Shown in pieces: positions 4,697 through 7,764 of a stretch of 7,764 nt of DNA. Position 1 is the first letter of the stretch, and each line of letters begins with the position of its first letter. Made by a program: the position numbers and the translations under genes. The stretch is taken from positions 1,410,452 to 1,418,215 of the forward strand of contig CP070644.1 of assembly GCA_020354155.1 (NCBI GenBank), read 5' to 3'. The stretch comes from Nitrospiraceae bacterium (GTDB taxonomy: Bacteria > Nitrospirota > Thermodesulfovibrionia > UBA6902). The notes beneath the pieces were generated by a model. That model searched no databases. It was not told the origin of the DNA and worked only from the letters and a program-made list of their open reading frames with translations.

Positions 4697-6167
4697 AATA
4701 ATAATTAACATAACGCCTGAACAGACACGGGTCGCCCTCGTTGACAGCAACAGTCAGTTGTCTGAGCTCTACATCGAGCGCAAAAAAGACCTCAGTCTTG
4801 TTGGTAATGTCTACAAGGGCAAGGTTGTGAAGATCCTTCCTGGCATGCAGTCTGCTTTTGTCGATATCGGCCTTGAAAAAGCTGCCTTTCTCCATGCTGC
4901 AGACGTACTTTCCGGATTTGACTATTCAATTTTCGGTGAGGACCTGGAAGATACAGTCCCGCTGAACCTTCCCATTGAAGACCTGCTCCAGGAAGGTGAA
5001 GAAGTCTTTGTCCAGGTATCAAAGGATTCTATCGGCACAAAAGGCGCCCGGGTTACCTCCTATATTACACTCCCCGGCAGATACCTTGTTCTCATGCCTG
5101 ATGTTGAACACATCGGTATCTCCAGGAAGATCATGGATGAGGAAGAGCGTACACGGCTGAAAGGCATTATTGCTGAACTCAAGCCTCAGAATTTCGGATT
5201 CATTATCAGGACAGCAAGTGAAGGATGCACAGAAGATGAGCTGAAAAAAGATATCGACTACCTGATGCTTCTCTGGAAAAACATCGACAGAAAAAAAGAC
5301 AAGGGCAATCCTCCACAGCTTTTGTACAGTGATCTTGACCTTGCGCTGAGAAGCGTAAGGGACATGCTGAATCAGGATATTGAGAAAATCATTATAGACT
5401 CGTCGAGCGAGTACAAAAAATTGATTGATTTTGTGAATACCTATTTCCCCAAACTGCATTCACAGATAGAGCTCTATGAACGAGCTGAACCCATATTTGA
5501 TGCCTATGGCATTGAGCTCGAAATTCCCAGGGCGCTCGGCAAACGGGTGTGGCTCAAATCCGGTGGATATATCGTCATAGACCAGACAGAGGCGCTGACA
5601 TCAATAGACGTCAATACCGGCAAATTTGTCGGCAAGGCCAACCTCGAAGACACGATCTTCAAGACAAACATTGAATCGGTGAAAGAGATTGCCTGCCAGA
5701 TACGATTGAGAAATCTTGGCGGCATTATCATTATTGACTTTATTGACATGGAAAAAGAGGAGAACAGACAAAAGCTCTTTTCCGTCTTTCAGGAGGCAAT
5801 GAACAAAGACAGGGCCAAGTGCACGATTCTCGAAGTGTCGGAACTGGGTCTTATCCAGATGACGAGAAAGCGCGTGAGGGAAAGCCTGGAAAGAACTCTC
5901 TGCGAACCATGCTCCTACTGTGAAGGCAAGGGTTTTATAAAATCACCGCTGACCATTTGCTATGAAATTTTCATGGAATTGCGGAAGATAGGTTTGACGC
6001 AGAGAAATGCAAAGATCATGATATCCGCAGCTCCACAGGTAGCAAACCTCATCTACGAAGACGAACGTGACGGCATAGAGGAAATTGAAAAGGAATTTGG
6101 GTTCAGGATTATTGTCAAGGCAGACAAGTCCTTTCATCAGGAATACCACGAAGTTGTTACGCTGTAA
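4686..6167 (+). CDS. rng: Ribonuclease G (RNase E/G family endoribonuclease)
   Basis: This 493-residue protein matches the length of RNase G (E. coli: 489) and lacks the long C-terminal scaffold of RNase E. RNase G cleaves single-stranded, AU-rich RNA at 5'-monophosphorylated ends and takes part in 16S rRNA maturation and mRNA decay in the cytosol. Visible features are an S1 RNA-binding region with GNVYKGKVVKILPGMQSAFVDIG from about 40 and GTKGARVTSYITLPGRYLVLMP to about 138, the 5'-sensor pair R175/T176 (FIIRTAS), and the DNase I-like catalytic core with metal-binding aspartates D308 (SIDVNTGKFVG) and D351 (IIDFIDM). The zinc-link region is LCEPCSYCEGKG (C406, C409, C412). ATG 4686 overlaps the end of the preceding radical SAM/DUF2344 gene by 11 nt and has no Shine-Dalgarno sequence, suggesting translational coupling. 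The DUF2344-RNase G pairing is a recurrent gene neighbourhood. Confidence 0.96.
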   Translation: MAGKIIINITPEQTRVALVDSNSQLSELYIERKKDLSLVGNVYKGKVVKILPGMQSAFVDIGLEKAAFLHAADVLSGFDYSIFGEDLEDTVPLNLPIEDLLQEGEEVFVQVSKDSIGTKGARVTSYITLPGRYLVLMPDVEHIGISRKIMDEEERTRLKGIIAELKPQNFGFIIRTASEGCTEDELKKDIDYLMLLWKNIDRKKDKGNPPQLLYSDLDLALRSVRDMLNQDIEKIIIDSSSEYKKLIDFVNTYFPKLHSQIELYERAEPIFDAYGIELEIPRALGKRVWLKSGGYIVIDQTEALTSIDVNTGKFVGKANLEDTIFKTNIESVKEIACQIRLRNLGGIIIIDFIDMEKEENRQKLFSVFQEAMNKDRAKCTILEVSELGLIQMTRKRVRESLERTLCEPCSYCEGKGFIKSPLTICYEIFMELRKIGLTQRNAKIMISAAPQVANLIYEDERDGIEEIEKEFGFRIIVKADKSFHQEYHEVVTL

Positions 6168-6181
6168 ATATTTTCATTCCC

Positions 6182-6262
6182 CTTGAACGGCTTAAACTGA
6201 TTGAACTGCTTAAACGATTTAATCTCTTTGACCGGATTGAACCCTTTGAACTTATTATAACC
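6182..6262. repeat. Nine-unit degenerate 9-bp tandem repeat abutting the larE start
   Basis: The whole 81-bp interval before ATG 6263 divides into nine 9-bp units with consensus nTT(G/A)AACnn. Examples are CTTGAACGG, CTTAAACTG and ATTGAACTG. Columns 2 and 3 are T in every unit, column 5 is A in eight of nine and column 7 is C in eight of nine. The period is three codons, and the frame of larE stays open through the repeat and back into the end of rng, but no ATG, GTG or TTG occurs in it, so it appears untranslated. It occupies almost the entire 95-nt gap between rng and larE, leaving no visible terminator or Shine-Dalgarno sequence. Confidence 0.75.
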
Positions 6263-7075
6263 ATGACCACTGAAGAAAAATTCAGCAATCTCAAAAATGA
6301 CCTGACAAACATGGATCGAGTCATCATTGCCTTTTCCGGCGGCGTTGACAGTACCTTCCTTCTCAAAACAGCAGTACTGTCCGGTCTCAGTAACGTCCTT
6401 GCCGTAACAGGCCTGTCAGAAAGCCTTCCTCAGGAAGAAGCAGACTTTGCAAAAAGTATGGCAGATTCTCTGAATGTCAGGCAGATGATTATACAGACAA
6501 AAGAACTGCAGAACAGGAGTTACGCCAGCAACCCTAGCGACAGATGTTATTACTGCAAAAAAGAACTTTTCACACACCTAAAGAAAATCGCTGATAAGGA
6601 AAACATCCCCTTCATACTTGACGGTACCAATGCTGATGACGCCCGGGACTGGCGTCCCGGATCAAAGGCCGCCAGGGAAGAAGGTGTCCGGAGCCCGCTC
6701 CTTGATGCCGGTTTGAGCAAAGATGAGATCCGTCAGTTGTCCCGTGACCTGAAACTGCCGACATGGAATAAGCCTGCAACTCCCTGTCTTTCTTCCCGCT
6801 TCCCCTACGGACAGGTGATTACCGCAGAATCACTTGAGAGAGTGCACCGTGCAGAGACATTTCTCAAACAATACGGGTTTAAGGAGCTGAGAGTGCGGCA
6901 TCATGGTGAGGTTGCACGAATAGAAGTGGCGCCCCATGATTTTTCAAAGCTTATCAATGATAAGTCCAGAGAGGAAATAATCAGCTATCTGAAATCCCTT
7001 GGATATAAGTTTATTACCCTGGATCTTCAGGGATTCCGAAGCGGCAGTGCCAACGAAGTGCTTGATGATAAGTAA
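6263..7075 (+). CDS. larE: LarE-type ATP-dependent sacrificial sulfur transferase / PP-loop protein
   Basis: This 270-residue cytosolic protein belongs to the PP-loop ATP pyrophosphatase group. The SGGVDS motif is at 25-30, followed by LSESLP near 51-56, RCYYCKKELF (C95, C98), LDGTNADD at 119-126, and KPATPCLSSRFPYG with C175 aligned to the family's sulfur-donating cysteine position. LarE adenylates the carboxylates of the pyridinium biscarboxylate mononucleotide made by LarB and converts them to thiocarboxylates; LarC then inserts nickel to give the nickel-pincer cofactor of lactate racemase LarA and relatives. The presence of exactly three cysteines (C95, C98, C175) hints at the [4Fe-4S]-dependent LarE subtype rather than the sacrificial single-cysteine type; this is inference. 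larA, larB and larC are absent from the window. The start follows directly after the 9-bp repeat, without a Shine-Dalgarno sequence. The N-terminal spacing to SGGVDS is normal for the family. Confidence 0.9.
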   Translation: MTTEEKFSNLKNDLTNMDRVIIAFSGGVDSTFLLKTAVLSGLSNVLAVTGLSESLPQEEADFAKSMADSLNVRQMIIQTKELQNRSYASNPSDRCYYCKKELFTHLKKIADKENIPFILDGTNADDARDWRPGSKAAREEGVRSPLLDAGLSKDEIRQLSRDLKLPTWNKPATPCLSSRFPYGQVITAESLERVHRAETFLKQYGFKELRVRHHGEVARIEVAPHDFSKLINDKSREEIISYLKSLGYKFITLDLQGFRSGSANEVLDDK

Positions 7076-7086
7076 CTTGCCTTTCT

Positions 7087-7116
7087 TTGACCCCGCCGTT
7101 ACCAAAGCCCTATAAT
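7087..7116 (+). promoter_or_regulatory. Candidate sigma-70 promoter implying a leaderless or near-leaderless mRNA
   Basis: TTGACC (7087-7092) and a perfect TATAAT (7111-7116) are 18 nt apart in the 43-nt gap between larE and the next gene. A start site 6-8 nt after the -10 box would fall at about 7122-7124, on or next to the tandem ATG codons at 7119 and 7122. If real, the transcript would be leaderless from ATG 7122 or would need a later start. Confidence 0.42.
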
Positions 7117-7118
7117 GA

Positions 7119-7763
7119 ATGATGACGCATTCACTGCTATGCGAAGAAGTACAGAAGTGTGTCCGGTGCGGCGCCTGCAAAACACTGTGCCCCACCTACC
7201 ACCTCACCCTGAATGAGACCATGGGCGCCCGGGGCAGAGTAGCCCTGCTTGGAGAATTATGCCTGAATCATTTGCCGCCCAGCAAAAACCTGGCTGAAAA
7301 AATATTCAGCTGCATGCTCTGCGGCGCCTGCAAGGGCATCTGCCCTACCGGCATCAACATCCCTGAGATGATCTATCAGGGCCGGGGTATCTTGAAGAAA
7401 GCCTACCGCAAGGGCTTTCTATCAAAAAAAGCACTGAAGATCACCATTAACAACATGGACCGTGTTCTCCCCGTTATGAGATGGGTCCATATGCTTCTCT
7501 ACCAGCCCTTTCAGAAGACCTTCGGACTCAGCTATCTGCCGAAGATCACCGGGAAACCCTTCAACAAACACGTTCAGGTCTACAAAAACATGAAAAAAGT
7601 TGGCAGAGTTGCCATATTCACAGGCTGCAACGTGAACTACTTTTACCCGCACCTCGGAGATGCCTTATCCCATGTTCTCCTCGCCAAGGGATATGAAGTC
7701 GTTGTGTTCAAGGGCGAGGAATGCTGCGGTGCACCACTGCGTTCAATGGGACTCGAAGAATAG
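7119..7763 (+). CDS. (Fe-S)-binding oxidoreductase subunit, GlcF/CCG-domain type, truncated
   Basis: The 214 visible residues begin with a two-cluster ferredoxin-like module, CVRCGACKTLCP (C14, C17, C20, C24) and CMLCGACKGICP (C65, C68, C71, C75), each suited to a [4Fe-4S] cluster. A helical segment follows, then one CCG (cysteine-rich) domain beginning VGRVAIFTGC (C170) and reaching EECCGAPLRSMG (C202, C203). This is the architecture of the glycolate oxidase iron-sulfur subunit GlcF and related electron-transfer subunits of FAD-linked 2-hydroxyacid dehydrogenases. Those proteins are about 400 residues or more with two CCG domains; here the frame stops at TAG 7761-7763 just after the first CCG motif, one base before the window ends. 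The gene is therefore a nonsense-truncated copy or affected by an error at a contig edge. The start is ATG 7119 or 7122. Neither has a Shine-Dalgarno sequence. No FAD-subunit gene is visible, so glycolate specificity cannot be claimed. Confidence 0.82.
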   Translation: MMTHSLLCEEVQKCVRCGACKTLCPTYHLTLNETMGARGRVALLGELCLNHLPPSKNLAEKIFSCMLCGACKGICPTGINIPEMIYQGRGILKKAYRKGFLSKKALKITINNMDRVLPVMRWVHMLLYQPFQKTFGLSYLPKITGKPFNKHVQVYKNMKKVGRVAIFTGCNVNYFYPHLGDALSHVLLAKGYEVVVFKGEECCGAPLRSMGLEE

Positions 7764-7764
7764 G

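Noticed and set aside
6164..6262. N-terminal extension of larE through the 9-bp repeat
   Set aside because: The frame is open but has no ATG, GTG or TTG, and LarE proteins normally begin about where ATG 6263 lies.
1..7764. CRISPR array, tRNA, rRNA, riboswitch, transposase or phage gene
   Set aside because: None recognised on either strand; the repeats present are too short, tandem or palindromic to be a CRISPR array and no Cas or transposase motif is seen.

Overview
The window is 7.8 kb of ordinary-looking bacterial chromosome, mostly on the plus strand. The gene set (Mn-type phosphoglycerate mutase, a large radical SAM/DUF2344 fusion protein, RNase G, LarE, an Fe-S oxidoreductase and a selenoprotein) and the moderate GC suggest an anaerobic, selenocysteine-decoding bacterium, perhaps of the Nitrospirota or Desulfobacterota. 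That assignment is an inference from style and content, not a demonstrated placement.

Layout. Bases 2-523 are the C-terminal third of gpmI, cut by the window edge. comF follows at 603-1313. Bases 1314-1985 look non-coding to a standard ORF caller. They in fact contain a compact minus-strand gene (1762-1550) whose frame holds two TGA codons and which reads as a 70-residue glutaredoxin-like protein with selenocysteine at positions 13 and 68. It has an extended -10 promoter, a perfect Shine-Dalgarno sequence, a candidate SECIS hairpin after each TGA and a rho-independent terminator, and it lies between two REP/MITE-like palindromic elements. A 57-residue cysteine-containing small protein is encoded at 1986-2159.

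From 2225 onward four plus-strand genes are closely spaced: a B12-binding-like/radical SAM protein fused to DUF2344, RNase G (overlapping it by 11 nt), larE, and an (Fe-S)-binding oxidoreductase subunit that ends abruptly at a TAG on the last bases of the window. The first two are probably translationally coupled and form a known association. The last two look like separate functions read in the same direction.

The most interesting item is the double-TGA selenoprotein gene, notably the second SECIS-like hairpin, which lies beyond the stop codon. Secondary points are a nine-unit 9-bp tandem repeat abutting the larE start, heptamer-repeat DNA apparently absorbed in frame at two places in the radical SAM gene, and a general lack of Shine-Dalgarno sequences combined with -10-like boxes very close to start codons.
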